From Piromyces finnis (taxonomy: Eukaryota > Neocallimastigomycota > Neocallimastigomycetes > Neocallimastigales > Neocallimastigaceae), in assembly GCA_002104945.1 (NCBI GenBank), contig MCFH01000055.1, positions 186,001 through 250,000 of the forward strand: a stretch of DNA of 64,000 nucleotides, given 5' to 3'. Of the stretch, positions 11,801-24,012 are shown piece by piece (positions within the stretch are counted from its first letter, which is position 1; each line of letters starts with the position of its first letter). The position numbers and the translations under genes are program-made. The notes under the pieces were generated by a model. That model was not told where the DNA came from, did not search any database, and worked only from the letters and a program-made list of their open reading frames with translations.

Positions 11801-13764
11801 TAATAATCGGAATGAATAAAGTTTTTTGTTTTCTTTTTTTAATTTTTTGTATTCATCTACATTTTATCTAATTTAAATGTTAAAAAAAATTGATGAAATT
11901 CACAAATATACTATTAATATATGTCATATCATTTATTTTAATATAAATATATATTTCTATTGAATGGCTCATCTCTCATTCTAAATAAAGCTTATTTATT
12001 ATACTTTTTTGTTTATTATTTTAATAGTTATTTAAACCAATATTTAACATTTTTTGAGGGTAGAAAATAAATCAATAAAGATAATAATTTGTTATATTAT
12101 ATATTTCAATATTTATTATATTTTAAAAATATATCTATATTATATTTTAATAAACTAATTAATTTTATCTTTTAAATGCTAGATTAAATTCTGGAATATA
12201 TAAAAAGTAGAACTTATAAGAAATAATGAATTATATTTAATCTTTGTATGAAATATTAAAATTTAATTAAATTATAGTTTATTTTATAATATTTTTTATT
12301 ATTATTTAATTAAAAAAGACATATTATTCGTTCATATATTACAATAAATAATTTGAAGTATTTATATTAAAAAACTTCATTTAATTATTGTTAATATTTT
12401 TTATATAACTAAGATTTCTTTAAAAAAAAAAAAAGGATTAGTTAATAGAAACTTTAATACTATTCATTTACTATAAAACCGTATATCCAACTGAATAAAG
12501 TTCTTTTAATAAAATTTTTAATTTATGTTTTTTAATAGTTGCTGTTTTTATTATACTATTTCTTTAATATTAATATATACTAAAATTATAATTGTAATAA
12601 TAAATTTATTAAAGTAAGTCAAGTCAGTAAATTTAATATCATCAATTAAAAATATTAATAACCAATATATTATTTTTGTAATGGTGTATGTCTATAAATA
12701 TATTATTATATATTTATTATTATTATATGAATTATACTCTAGAATACAATCATATTAAACAATAACCTAATTTCATATGAATGTTAAATAAAATATTTAT
12801 ATTATAATATATGACTAAATAATACTCTATATAATATTATTTTAATATTATTATATATGTATAAATGAATTAAATTATTAGTTAGTAATGTTTTCATTAC
12901 ACAATTTTATTAATATATTTTATTTAATAATATTTTTAATAAATAAATAATTTATATTATTACACAAGTATATAACTATTTATTTATATAATTTTTTATG
13001 TGAAAATATAATTGATTATATATATTATCAATTATTGAAATTATATATTCTATACAAAATTATTATATGGTATTACAAAAAAAATAGGAAATGATTTTTT
13101 TTTATTTAAAAAAGATTTTTTCTCTTTCATTTTTCAATATTAAAATAAATTTTGTTTTTTTGTTTATAAATAAAAAATAATAACAATAAAAAAAAAAGGA
13201 AGAGTAAAAAAAAAAATAATAAAATTTAAAATAATAAAATTTAAAATATAGATTATTTTAAAATTATTAAGATAAAAAGTAATTTTTAGAAATATAAATT
13301 TTATTGTATAATAAAAAATTATTAAAAAGAAACAATTTTGCAATAATAAATTTTAAAATAATATAAAATAATTATTTTTTTTAAGTTGATTTTAAAAAAA
13401 TAATTCTTATTTAAAAATTATTTTAAAATTAAAAAAAATAATTATTTTATATTTTGTAATATATATAAATAAATATATAAATACATAAAATTATTGTATT
13501 ATATAATAAAATAAATCTTAACAATTTTAAAGTAAAATGAATTAAACAAAAAATAATAAACTAAATAAAACTAAATAACAATAAAACACAAAATTATATA
13601 AAATAAATTAAATAACAAAATAACAAATAAACAAATTAAACTAAATAAAATAAAATAAAATTATTAATAATACATAATATTTAAGTAAGTTTATAGTTAT
13701 TATTATTTTATTTTATTAATATTAAGTAAGTGTTAACATTTATTTATTTTATATATTTATAGAA
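8835..13764. other. Gene-free AT-rich stretch upstream of the Ste12-like gene
   Basis: Nearly 5 kb of A/T-dominated sequence with no plausible coding frame. The last part is probably the promoter and 5' leader of the gene at 13765. A GTAAGT at 13685 and a TATAG ending at 13762 could bound a 78-nt leader intron two bases before the ATG. Confidence 0.5.
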
Positions 13765-15555
13765 ATGATGTCAAATCAAACAAATATACTCGAAGCAGTG
13801 AATCAATTAAGATACTTCTTAAGTTCTGCTCACTTAAATTGGGCAGTAAATCAAACATTAAAACGTTTTCAATTGCCAAATGGTGAAACAATATCATGTG
13901 TCTATTGGAAAAATACTTTTTATATAACAGGTACTGATATTGTAAGATCCCTCGTCTTTCGTTTCCAAGCATACGGCAGGCCCGTAAAGAATATCAAAAA
14001 GTTTGAAGAGGGTATCTTTTCTGATTTAAGAAATTTAAAGCCAGGAGTTGATGCAATTTTAGAAGAACCAAGATCTGAATTTTTAGAAATGTTATATAAA
14101 AATAACTGTATCAGAACTCAAAAGAAGCAAAAAGTTTTCTTCTGGTTCTCAGTTCCACATGATCGCTTATTTATTGATGCTTTAGAACGTGATCATAAAA
14201 GAGAAGCCGAAGGTAAGGAACCTTCCACTGTTGCTCTTCAAAGTGCTCCACTCCTTGAAGCTATGGCAATGAATCCACAAACAAAAATACCAAATAATTT
14301 AAAACAATATTCCACTGCTTCTAATAAAGCTACTCTTCCATCTCAACAAAATACAAATAATGTTAATTATTATATAAATTCAAATGAAAGACCACAATTA
14401 CAACCAATCAATACAAATATTAGCCAAGATAAAGCCGTTAATATGAATTATCCAATGGTACAAACACAAGTTGTACAAATGGTACAACAACCAGTATATC
14501 AACAACAAATGTATACTCCAGTTCAAAATTCTACACCAGTATATAATAATACTCAATATGTTTTAACACAACCACAAAATAATCAAATGATGACTCCAAC
14601 TTCTGCAGTTGGTGTTGATCAAATGACTCCAACTATGAATAATGTACAAGTTGTTAGTTCTCCACAAATTATCACCTACCAACAAGGTCAAATAATAAAT
14701 AACCAAGTTACTCCAATCACTACTTATGCTCAAGAAGGGCTGGGCCAATCTGAAGTTAAGAGTGGTGAAATGATTAATACTCCAACTATGATTAACACTC
14801 CAATTGTATATACTACTGTAAGTTCATCTACCCAATCATCTCCAGATTCATTAGAAAGTGAAGAAATTGTATTTGGTGAACAAGAAAGTAAAGAAGAATA
14901 TATTTACACATGTGAAGTTAAGGGTTGTGGAAGAAAATTTAAGCGTGCAGAATTTTTAAGAAGACACCAACGTTGTCATAAGACTGATTCTGGATATGGA
15001 AAGGAAATGCTTCAACGTCAATCCAGTGTAAATAAGCTTAAAATCCAAACTCCATATATTATAAATACTCAATCTCAATACACTCCACAAACTGTTAGTT
15101 ACATTCCAAGTACTGGAATTTCTACTCCAATTTCTTCTAACCCAATAAATCAAATGCCATCACCACCAACTAATGACGTTAGTTACAATAATGTAATTAT
15201 TAAAAATGAAATGTGCAATCCAATTTCTCCAAATGAAACTAATGGTGCTTATTATGCAGGTGAAGTTAGTCCAGTCACTAGTAACCAAACTTCACCAATT
15301 ATTGTTACAACCGCTGGAGCTGTATACACTAGTAATGTTACTGTTACTACTTCTTCCCAAGCTGTTAATGGTAGTACATTATTCCCTTCTATTACTGAAA
15401 GTCAAACTACTTATGTTCAAACTCCAATAATTCAAACTGATTCTACTACCAGTGTTTGTCAAATGCCATCCCCACCACTTCAATATCAACCAAATTACAC
15501 ACAAGTAACATATCAATCACAACCAGTATACACTACAGCAACTCCAATTTATTAA
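13765..15555 (+). CDS. Ste12-like transcription factor with one C2H2 zinc finger
   Basis: 596-residue single-exon protein. Residues about 5-150 are a STE homeodomain-like DNA-binding domain (family PF02200), rich in the expected aromatic/basic positions (LKRFQLPNGE, CVYWKN, KKQKVFFWFSVPHDRLF). Residues 383-405 form one C2H2 finger, C-X4-C-X12-H-X3-H (C383, C388, H401, H405). The rest is Gln/Pro/Thr/Asn-rich, typical of activation regions. In fungi these factors act below the mating/filamentation MAP kinase cascade, binding DNA in the nucleus. Members with zinc fingers (the SteA group) normally carry two fingers in tandem; here the sequence after H405 turns straight into a low-complexity region, so the second finger is missing or was lost. 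Two adjacent ATGs (13765 and 13768) are possible starts; the first is used. A 5'-leader intron ending at 13762 is possible. Confidence 0.92.
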   Translation: MMSNQTNILEAVNQLRYFLSSAHLNWAVNQTLKRFQLPNGETISCVYWKNTFYITGTDIVRSLVFRFQAYGRPVKNIKKFEEGIFSDLRNLKPGVDAILEEPRSEFLEMLYKNNCIRTQKKQKVFFWFSVPHDRLFIDALERDHKREAEGKEPSTVALQSAPLLEAMAMNPQTKIPNNLKQYSTASNKATLPSQQNTNNVNYYINSNERPQLQPINTNISQDKAVNMNYPMVQTQVVQMVQQPVYQQQMYTPVQNSTPVYNNTQYVLTQPQNNQMMTPTSAVGVDQMTPTMNNVQVVSSPQIITYQQGQIINNQVTPITTYAQEGLGQSEVKSGEMINTPTMINTPIVYTTVSSSTQSSPDSLESEEIVFGEQESKEEYIYTCEVKGCGRKFKRAEFLRRHQRCHKTDSGYGKEMLQRQSSVNKLKIQTPYIINTQSQYTPQTVSYIPSTGISTPISSNPINQMPSPPTNDVSYNNVIIKNEMCNPISPNETNGAYYAGEVSPVTSNQTSPIIVTTAGAVYTSNVTVTTSSQAVNGSTLFPSITESQTTYVQTPIIQTDSTTSVCQMPSPPLQYQPNYTQVTYQSQPVYTTATPIY

Positions 15556-17207
15556 AAAAGACAAAACGTACAAATCATAACGTAAAACATTATTATTTTA
15601 ATTTTCAAACTGGAGTTATATATAAATATATTTATTTATAGAAACACTTTAGTTTTTATTTTTAGATATTTATTATTTATGAGAAAAGTATTTGACTATA
15701 TATAATATATTGTATATATCAGATTTCTTTTCTATTTTTAAAAAGATGAACCAATAATCTTTACAAACCACTATTTATTATTATAATAGTAAATAAGATA
15801 ATTTATTTTCTATTTTTTATTACATTTCAATTTTTTTAGAAAAATGTTAAAACTTTTGACGAGTTGATCTCTAATAAAGGTTTAATTTTTTTTAAAATAA
15901 AGAAGTAATTAAAAAATAGAGAAATGTATTATTTAGAAAAAGTAAATTGTTTTATTTATGAAAAAGATTCCCAATGGTTTAATTGATTATTTTCTTTTTG
16001 AAATTAAGAAAACGCGTATACTGAAAATGATGATATATACAAAGGGTAGTTTGGTTGTCAAATATTTATCATATAAATAGCATCACAATTATTTATTTTA
16101 TTAAATAAATACCAATTATTTACGAATTCAAATCAGCGTTAATTTATAAAATACCAGTATAATCAGTATATTATGTTTTTTTAACATGATATCTATTTAT
16201 ATTTTTTAAACATAATTATAAATGAAGTCGATTATATTTTAGATTTCATAATTATATTTAACAAAAAACAAAAAAATATAAAAATAGAAAACAATAAGAT
16301 TATTAAAATTATCAATAATAATAGCATAAGATATTATAAAAATATTAAGAAATATAAAGAAGTAAAAATAGATTTATTCTTTATGAAAAAGTTTTCTTAA
16401 TATTTTTTCGTTTATAAAGAAAAATATCTTAATTTTAAATTGATAAATTTAATATAATATATCTATTAAACGAAGAGAATATGAAAACTAGAGGCAAATT
16501 AGTAAAAAAGAGAAATATGGATAGCTTTGGAAATTTTATAGTGTTGATCATGAAAAATTTTCCTTTAAAAGTTGCCCATTTTTTATTTTTTATATTAATA
16601 ATTTATCTCTTGTTTTTAGTAATTTTTTTATGCTTGATAGAATAATATAATTAAATTTTAATGTTTAAAATTTTAAAAATAGAAAATAAATAAAAATATT
16701 AAAAAGTAAAAAGAAAGATTAATGGAATTTGTTTTTTTTAAAGTTTGGTGTTTTTTTTTTTTTTTTAAATTATTATTGTTAAGAGATGGGCAGAGATTAT
16801 TTTGTTAGGGTTTATAAAGTTAATAATTAAGCTTATTAAGAAATGCTTGAATCAAGAGAATCGACGTTGTACCGATATAGTGGCAAAGGAACAATCTTGA
16901 TGTTTTGTACAAATGGTTCAAAATTAATATTTCTTTGAAGTGTTTAGTAGACATCACACTTATACACCTGATGTTACTTTTCTTTTTTATTACATTTAAT
17001 TAAGTAGGGACCAATCCTTCTCGGTAGAAATGTAACACATACTATTTTAATCCCTAAATCCGGGAAGAAAGAAATCGATTCATTAATATCGGTAGTTTAC
17101 AAGTTTAAATATGATCTGTTTTACAATTATTCCAAGTAAATCCAATAGAATAATTTGGATTCTTACATGAAGTGTGGTAATTTACTCATTATAGTATGGT
17201 TTTATAA
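15556..17207. other. Non-coding stretch with a weak reverse-transcriptase-like relic
   Basis: Mostly A/T. The part from about 16850 to 17160 is visibly richer in G+C. On the + strand, 17024-17132 reads as an open frame with the pattern ILIPKSGKKEID, which loosely recalls the IPKPGK motif of LINE reverse transcriptases. It is short and broken, so it is not called as a gene. Confidence 0.35.
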
Positions 17208-17331
17208 TGTGAAAATAAAATATGTTTCAAAATAATATTTATGTATTTTTTATGTATTTGTATTTTATAAAATTATAAATTAATATTGTATCACATTTTT
17301 TTTTTTTTTTTTTTTTTTTGATTATTTTTAA
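17208..17331 (+). repeat. Relic or solo copia LTR fragment
   Basis: About 95 bp starting TGTGAAAATAAAATA match the start of the LTR at 4450 in the same orientation with only a handful of differences. After a T tract the two sequences diverge. No polypurine tract precedes it and no pol sequence follows, so it is a solo LTR or a truncated copy of the same family. Confidence 0.7.
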
Positions 17332-17379
17332 AGGACGGAAGGGCCTCTAATTTTTTCTATTCCTCAATGATAATTTCTT

Positions 17380-17884
17380 GTGGATTAGCATTATTATTCG
17401 ATTCCTTATCATAATTTCCTCTTTGCCTTTCGATGCCAAAGCTCTCAGCAATATAGTTGGTCTAATGTTGGTACTTTTATAAATCAATCCTTGGGTGAAA
17501 GTCACAAATCACAATCGACATAATATAAGAATACAGGAAAGAAGACTTTTTCGAAAAGAAAATTGTGATTCTCCTGTTACTTATCTTCATAAAGCATGTA
17601 GAAAAACATGCGAATCAAAAGGTCATTATATGATGAATATTATAATGGATATAGTATAGGAAAATATTCTATGGTCTTTTTAAATATTCCAGATGATTTT
17701 TAAAATCCATTTACAAAATGTGGTGCTTTAGTTGATGTTAGTGTTAATGCTAATGATAGTAACAGTTATTATTCAGCTTATAATAATAACGTTTTAAATA
17801 GAAATATGAAAAAGAGAGTTGCAGTTGAAATGAAAAAAATAAATAAACGTTGTTTAGTTGGTGGTGGATGATGTCCATGTTAAG
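17380..17884 (+). pseudogene. Broken gene for an unrecognised Cys-containing protein
   Basis: Three successive + strand frames have protein-like composition in an otherwise A/T background. One (about 17387-17524) includes RCQSSQQYSWSNVGTF. The next (about 17565-17659) includes HKACRKTCESKGHY. The third (about 17632-17884) includes TKCGALVDVSVNANDSNSYY and ends GGG-stop-CPC-stop. They are separated by frame changes and in-frame stops near 17522, 17657, 17701 and 17870. The simplest reading is a decayed secreted Cys-rich protein gene next to a retrotransposon remnant. I recognise no family. Unannotated introns could explain part of the frame changes but not the stop inside the last segment. Confidence 0.45.
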
Positions 17885-19462
17885 ATCAATTTATATATAT
17901 ATATATATATATACATTTAATGAATATCTAGTAGTTTTTAAAACTTTCTATGATGGATGATGTATATATACGTATATATTATTGATTACATTCAATATTG
18001 TATTATTCCATTTTATACTATTTAATATAATATATCATTTTTTGCCTATTAAAAAAAAATAGATTTTATGAGATTTTTTTTTTTAAATAAATAATTCTTA
18101 ATTTTAATAATGATGAATAGATAAATAAATTCAAAAAAAAAAAAAAAAAAAAAAAAATTTGAACTATAGGTTTAAAAGAAAAGAGGAAGGAACTTTATTT
18201 CCCGGAGCATTGCTTATAAAACCTAATACTTACATTTTATATATATTTAGATACAATGAACTAATAAACAAAGAGTTGGGCAAAAAATTATATATTATAT
18301 TAAATAGTTATAATTATCATCATTTTATTATTTGTATATTTATATCCATATGCTTTATTCCTATTTTTTAATATTTATTAATAGTTTATATATAGCTATA
18401 ATAAAAAGCCTATAAATTTGTATATATATTTATATATTTATATATTAATCTTATTGTATTCATAATTAATTATTAATAACAAAATATCTAAATATGACTC
18501 AAATAGTTTACTCCTCACTACCTGCCTATCTATTTTATAATGGCGAATAAAGTATATAAAAGTCCTATTCATTCAATACATTGATTATTGTATTGTAAAT
18601 GATTTAATGTAATGTATTTTTTGGTTTATTTACAACAAAAAATTTCATTTCATTTAATTATTGATGGATTTTTTTTTTTTTGTGTAAAACTATACTTTTT
18701 TTTGAATATTTTCATAGAATTTTATGCAAAACTTTTTTTTTGTTTTACTTGATAGGCTTATTATTTATGAAAAGTAGTGGCAAACCTTTTTTTATTTATA
18801 TATTGTCAATAAGTTTATAATAATAATAATTAGGATAGTGCTAAAAAGAATAATTTTTAAATATTAATTTAAGTTATAAGAAAAATATTATATTTGAAAT
18901 AAAATCATATTTATTTTCACCATTTCCTTCTTTTTCTTCTTTTTTTTTTTTTTTTCACTTTTACCTTTTATTTTCATTTTATTTAAAGTCTTTTGTTCAA
19001 AAAATGAATCAAAAATGAATAATGCTTTTTTTTATTATTTATATATTTATTAATTAAAGTTTTATAATATTGGAGAAATCTACTAAGAAAATAAATTAAA
19101 AATAAATTAAAAAGAAAACTTTAACAAATATAATATTTTTTATTTAGTTACACAATACATTGAAATAGAATCCTTCATCTTCATTTCTATTTGATAGTTA
19201 CTATGAATATATTACAATACATTAATATTATATTATTTATATATATTCAACATTAAAAAAAAAAGTGTTACAAATAAAAAAAAAACTTAAAACTGTCACT
19301 CTTTATTACTATTTTTTTTTTTATGTATAGGAATAATTTTGAACAATTCTATTTCTTTTTATTTTACCTTATTTTTTATATCTATATATCTATTTTCTTT
19401 AGTTATCCTGTTAAATAAAAAATAACTTAAATATTTAAACATTTATTTTTTCAGTTAATTTA
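17885..19462. other. Gene-free AT-rich stretch
   Basis: A/T tracts and a short TA repeat near 17893. The frame at 18159-18371 starts with TTG and looks like chance. A pyrimidine-rich tract ending CAG at 19454, nine bases before the next ATG, may be the acceptor of a 5'-leader intron of the following gene. Confidence 0.5.
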
Positions 19463-20218
19463 ATGCATTATTTGAAATTTCTAGTATTTTTTTCCATTAT
19501 TTTAACTTTGGTATTATCCAATGTTATTGATGCCATACTATTAAAAAAAAGGAGTTTACATATAGCTCTTGAAAAGAATGATTTTAAAAGTATTAATAAA
19601 GATTGTTATGAAGATTTATTGAATCTTGATGAATGTCTTCATGGTATTGATGAAGCAAGTAATAAAATAACAAAAGATAATTACAAAAACGTTTGCATTG
19701 TTTATAATACCAATAAATGTCAAAATTTTATAGAAAATCCCATGAAGTCATTAAAAAATTGTAATGGTACTATTCTTGTTCAATTATTAGATAAATCCAT
19801 AGTAAATTTATTAAAATCATATATGAATATTATTTGCTCAAAAGATGAGAATGATAGTATATGCCCGATGGGTGACCTTTATCTTTCAGAAAATATGGCC
19901 AAGGGTAACTTAACAAAAGTATTGAATAATACTTGTAAATCAAAAAAATGTATTGATATTACCGTTCAATCTTTAAGAGCATCTATAGATTATTCAAAAG
20001 ATATTGAAAATCTTGGCCATATGATTAAAGGTGAAGTTAATAAGAAAGAAGAGAAAAATGTCAATACCATGATACAATATTTAAAAAGCGATACATGTAT
20101 GGCTATGACCAACACTATAAGCCATGCTAGTTCTTTAACATTTAATTATGTTTCAATTTTAAGAATCATATATAGTTTAGTTTTTTTTTCATATAGTTTC
20201 ATTAATTTTTTTTATTGA
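19463..20218 (+). CDS. Secreted, probably GPI-anchored ten-cysteine protein
   Basis: 251 residues with an N-terminal hydrophobic signal peptide (about 5-25) and a C-terminal hydrophobic tail (about 226-251) after a small-residue stretch (SHASS), the layout of a GPI-anchored surface protein. Ten cysteines lie between, mostly as pairs (DC...EC, VC...KC, IIC...IC, TC...KC), suggesting disulfides. Potential N-glycosylation sites are NGT, NLT and NNT. I recognise no domain. The start is the first ATG, nine bases after a possible leader-intron acceptor (TTTTTTCAG at 19445-19454). The C-terminal hydrophobic stretch could instead be a transmembrane anchor. The role is unknown; a cell-surface or cell-wall function is only inferred from topology. 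Confidence 0.7.
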   Translation: MHYLKFLVFFSIILTLVLSNVIDAILLKKRSLHIALEKNDFKSINKDCYEDLLNLDECLHGIDEASNKITKDNYKNVCIVYNTNKCQNFIENPMKSLKNCNGTILVQLLDKSIVNLLKSYMNIICSKDENDSICPMGDLYLSENMAKGNLTKVLNNTCKSKKCIDITVQSLRASIDYSKDIENLGHMIKGEVNKKEEKNVNTMIQYLKSDTCMAMTNTISHASSLTFNYVSILRIIYSLVFFSYSFINFFY

Positions 20219-22506
20219 AAGAATATTATCCTCATAATTAATAAAGGATGCTAATAAACATTTATAAAAAATATTTTAATGCTTACAAAATTCTAATACT
20301 ATAATAAGCATAAAATAAAAGAAAAAAAGATATCATGTTATTTATATAGAACCATTTAATATTTATTATTGTTATTTTAAATATTCTTTTATTATATAAA
20401 AAAAATTAAATAATAAAGTATTTTTTTTTATTTTGAATAAAAAATAAAGTGTTTGAATAATGCAATTTTTCATTATTCACCATCAAATAAAGAATAATCA
20501 AGATGAAATTAAAATGCATATAATTCAATTTTCCATCTTATAGATAAACTGCTGATAAGTTGAGTAAATAAATAAAAAACAAACTTTTTCAATACTTTAT
20601 TATACTAAATAAAAAAGAATCCCTTATAAAAACTTTTTTTTTATAATTTCCACTATTAATACACCACACCTTAGACCATCATCCTTTTTTTTCAGTGGAA
20701 TACCTATTTATTTATTTAATTAATGAATTAGACATTTCATATTTAATAATAATTAAGTTTTTCGCTTGATATCCTAGCCAAAAAAAAAAAAAAATTAATT
20801 TAAATATAACATTAATTAAATAGTTTATTATTTATCAAACTTTATATATATGCTTTATATATTATAATATATTTAATAAATTGAAAATAAATTTTAAATA
20901 TCACACAAACATCATTTATTAATATATGATATTTTAAATGGAAATTCAAATATTGAAATAGTATTTAAAAACATTCCAGTCCAATCATTTTTTAAAATAA
21001 AAGTTTGATACATATTGTATACATTATGAATTATATTAGAAATGGAAAGGAACATAAAAATAGCATGACATATTTTGATGATGAACCATATCAAATTTAA
21101 AAAAAAAATAGATAAATGAATAGTTTATAGTTTATTTATAATGAAAATAAACTATACAATGCATACCAATAATAAAAGTTGAAAAATCAATATTATTTTA
21201 TTATTTCATATTCTGTCTTTTTTTATTCATATTTCATTATAAATCATTCATTTTCATTATTATCATAACTATCATATTTAATATATATTTTTCATCTATT
21301 TGAAATTTTCAATAATTTTTAATTATGGAAAATTTATAATTTATTTTTGCCATTACATTCAATATATTGATATATATTATAATATATGGTCAAATATAAT
21401 TAAATTATAAAGGTTTAATTTTTTATTATTAAAGAATAATTACACAGAAAATTTAAAAAAAATTATAAATATAAAAAAAAAAAAAGATTTCTTTTTTTAT
21501 TCTATTAATATAGTTTAAAAAAAAAAATAAAAAATTGAATTGAATTAAAAAAAAAAAAGAAAGAATAATAATAAGAAATAATAATAAAAAAGTTATTTTT
21601 TTAAAGCAATTTATGGTTATAAATAATAAAATATATATTATAAATACACATATATATACATTGAAAAAAAAATAATTAATTTCCAAATATAACTAGTGTA
21701 ATAATAGTAAAAATTAAAAGTAATATAAAATAAAACTTGATAAAATATACTTTATCATTTTGTATTTTAAAAGTATATTTTTTAGATGGAATAAAAATAG
21801 TAATAAAGAAATTATTTTTATTAAATGAATAGAAAAAAGATTATATATAATAATATTGATTTTATAATCTTTTAGTTCTTTTTATATATATATATATATA
21901 TTCATTAAAACGAAAAAAAAAAAAAATTGAATTTAAGCAATATATACATTGTTAATTTATTAAACAGTTTATTTAATTAATATCTATAATAATTATATTT
22001 ATAAACAAGAAATAAAATTGGGAATATTTAATTGAATAAATTATACTATTAAAGAACAATAAGAAATTTTTTTGAAATCTATTTTTATGAAAAAAAACAA
22101 GTTTTATATTATAAAGATGTTTTAGTTATTATAAAAGGAAAAATATTCACATTTATAATATTCAATAATAATAGTAGTAACACTTATAAAAAAGGAAAAA
22201 TAAAAAATACACAACAATTAATAACAATAAAAAACGAATGATAACAATTTAATGTAAAAGTTCTTTATTAATACAAACAAAAAAATTTATTTTAATATTC
22301 TTGAAATTCAAATTATCTTTTATCTATTTAAATTAAAAAAGTAAAAATATACATATAAATAACAATAACAATAATAAAAAGAAAAAGAAGAAAAAAAAGG
22401 TTTAGTGGACAATTATCATAATTGTAGTAATAAAAAATAATCAATAAAATAAATATTTTTTAATTTTAAACCATATTATCGTAAATATTTTGTAACATAT
22501 ACGTAA
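20219..22506. other. AT-rich intergenic stretch with a possible gene relic
   Basis: Mostly A/T tracts. From 20928 to about 21101 the + strand carries two short protein-like frames that join by one frame change (FKNIPVQSFFKIK, then MNYIRNGKEHKNSMTYFDDE). This may be a decayed gene fragment but is too short to name. Nothing else is seen. Confidence 0.4.
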
Positions 22507-24012
22507 ATGAATTCTAAAAAAGATCAGGAAGACTATAGTGGCTTTATAAATAAAAATATAGATGTAATAGCAATTACATTAATAATAATATGCATATTAT
22601 TATTGATATGTTGTGCTCTTCTTTCTTATATGGTATTTTCATATAGAAATGAATTAAAAAATTTTAAAAAGGAAATTTTTAATGATGCTATAATAGAAAG
22701 AAAAAATGTAAATAATGATATATTGAATATAACTCCTGTTGATAATATAGATGTCACCGCAAATCCGAATAATTTAAAATCAATATCAGTGGTACCAGCA
22801 ACAGTTCTAGAAAACGATAGTATGAATGATTTTACCATATATAATTCTCTTTCTTCAAAAAGTTACAATAAAAACCTTATATCGATGAATAATGAAGATA
22901 ATGTTATCACTAATTATGCTTCACCTAAACAAGCTTATGAAACAACTCCTACTTCAAATGTAAATGATTATCTTACACATAGTTATAGTTATAGTGCTAA
23001 TCTAGATAAATCCAATAAATTTCAATATAATCATCGTAAGAATAAGTCATTAGTTAATAATAGTTCAATACTAAATAGTAGTTCGTTAATTAATAACAAT
23101 CATAAACGATTACCGTCGATAAAAAAACCGAAGAATTTATATGAGCGTCAAAGTAGTATTTCCTCTACCCTTGGCTCTGTAAAAAGTATGTTAAAAAGGC
23201 ATTATTCTATTCGTTCCAAAAATCATTCTAGAAATCATTCTACAAATTCAAAGGTATATAATTATATTCTCATAATACTATCAAACTATATAATAATGAT
23301 AATAAATTAAACTAAAATTAAATGTAAAACCTTATATTTTTATTGATTTTCATCATTTTTTTAGATACCCAGTATTCTTAAACAAAACAATATACCATTA
23401 AATTTTATAAATGAAGAATTGGATAGTAAATCATTATCACTTAATGAATATTGTCAATCTGTTGCGTCCTCATCCGCGACGGATAATAATAATAACCTAA
23501 AACAAAAATTGAATTATTTATCTTCGTCATCCAATAAAATAAAATTTGATGAGGATTTACCTATTACTGATATATTAATTCCACCTTCATCATCTTATTC
23601 TTATTCATCCAAAACAGTACTGTGTAATAATTCCTATGAAAATTACAATACTATTTATAATGATATAAATAATGAAGAATTTATAAACACTGTAAATAAT
23701 CTAGAATTAAATAATATGTACAAAGAAAATTACAATTCCAATAAAATATACCATATGATATACAGTAATAAAAAACCTGAAGATTCTATCTATTCTCTTT
23801 CACCATTTTCTAATTATTCGGATAATATATCTTATATGAGTAAATTTGTTAATGAACCAGAAAATGAAGATGATACCAATCATCAAAATAATGATGATTT
23901 AAACCGTGAATATCATAGACAAGAATTACTTAGTATACCAGATACGAATAAAATGAATATGAATTCAATAGATATATCTTCTTTAAATATAGAATATAAA
24001 AAGGAAGAATAA
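22507..24012 (+). CDS. Single-pass membrane protein with long Ser/Asn-rich tail (one intron)
   Basis: Two exons, 22507-23253 and 23365-24012, are joined by a 111-nt intron (donor GTATAT at 23254, acceptor TTTTAG ending 23364) in phase 0, giving 464 residues. Without splicing the frame stops shortly into the intron, while the second frame lacks a start, so splicing explains both. Residues 1-18 are polar, about 19-43 form one strong hydrophobic helix (VIAITLIIICILLLICCALL), then basic residues follow, suggesting a type III or tail-in-cytosol membrane protein. The remainder is Ser/Asn/Tyr-rich with a basic patch around 205-245. No catalytic motif or known domain is visible. Possibly a sensor or anchor at the plasma membrane; this is a guess. 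Confidence 0.7.

Noticed and set aside
13757-13972. Minus-strand 71-codon frame over the Ste12-like start
   Set aside because: Shadow of the STE-domain coding strand.
18159-18371. 70-codon frame
   Set aside because: Starts with TTG, no recognisable domain, flanked by homopolymers.
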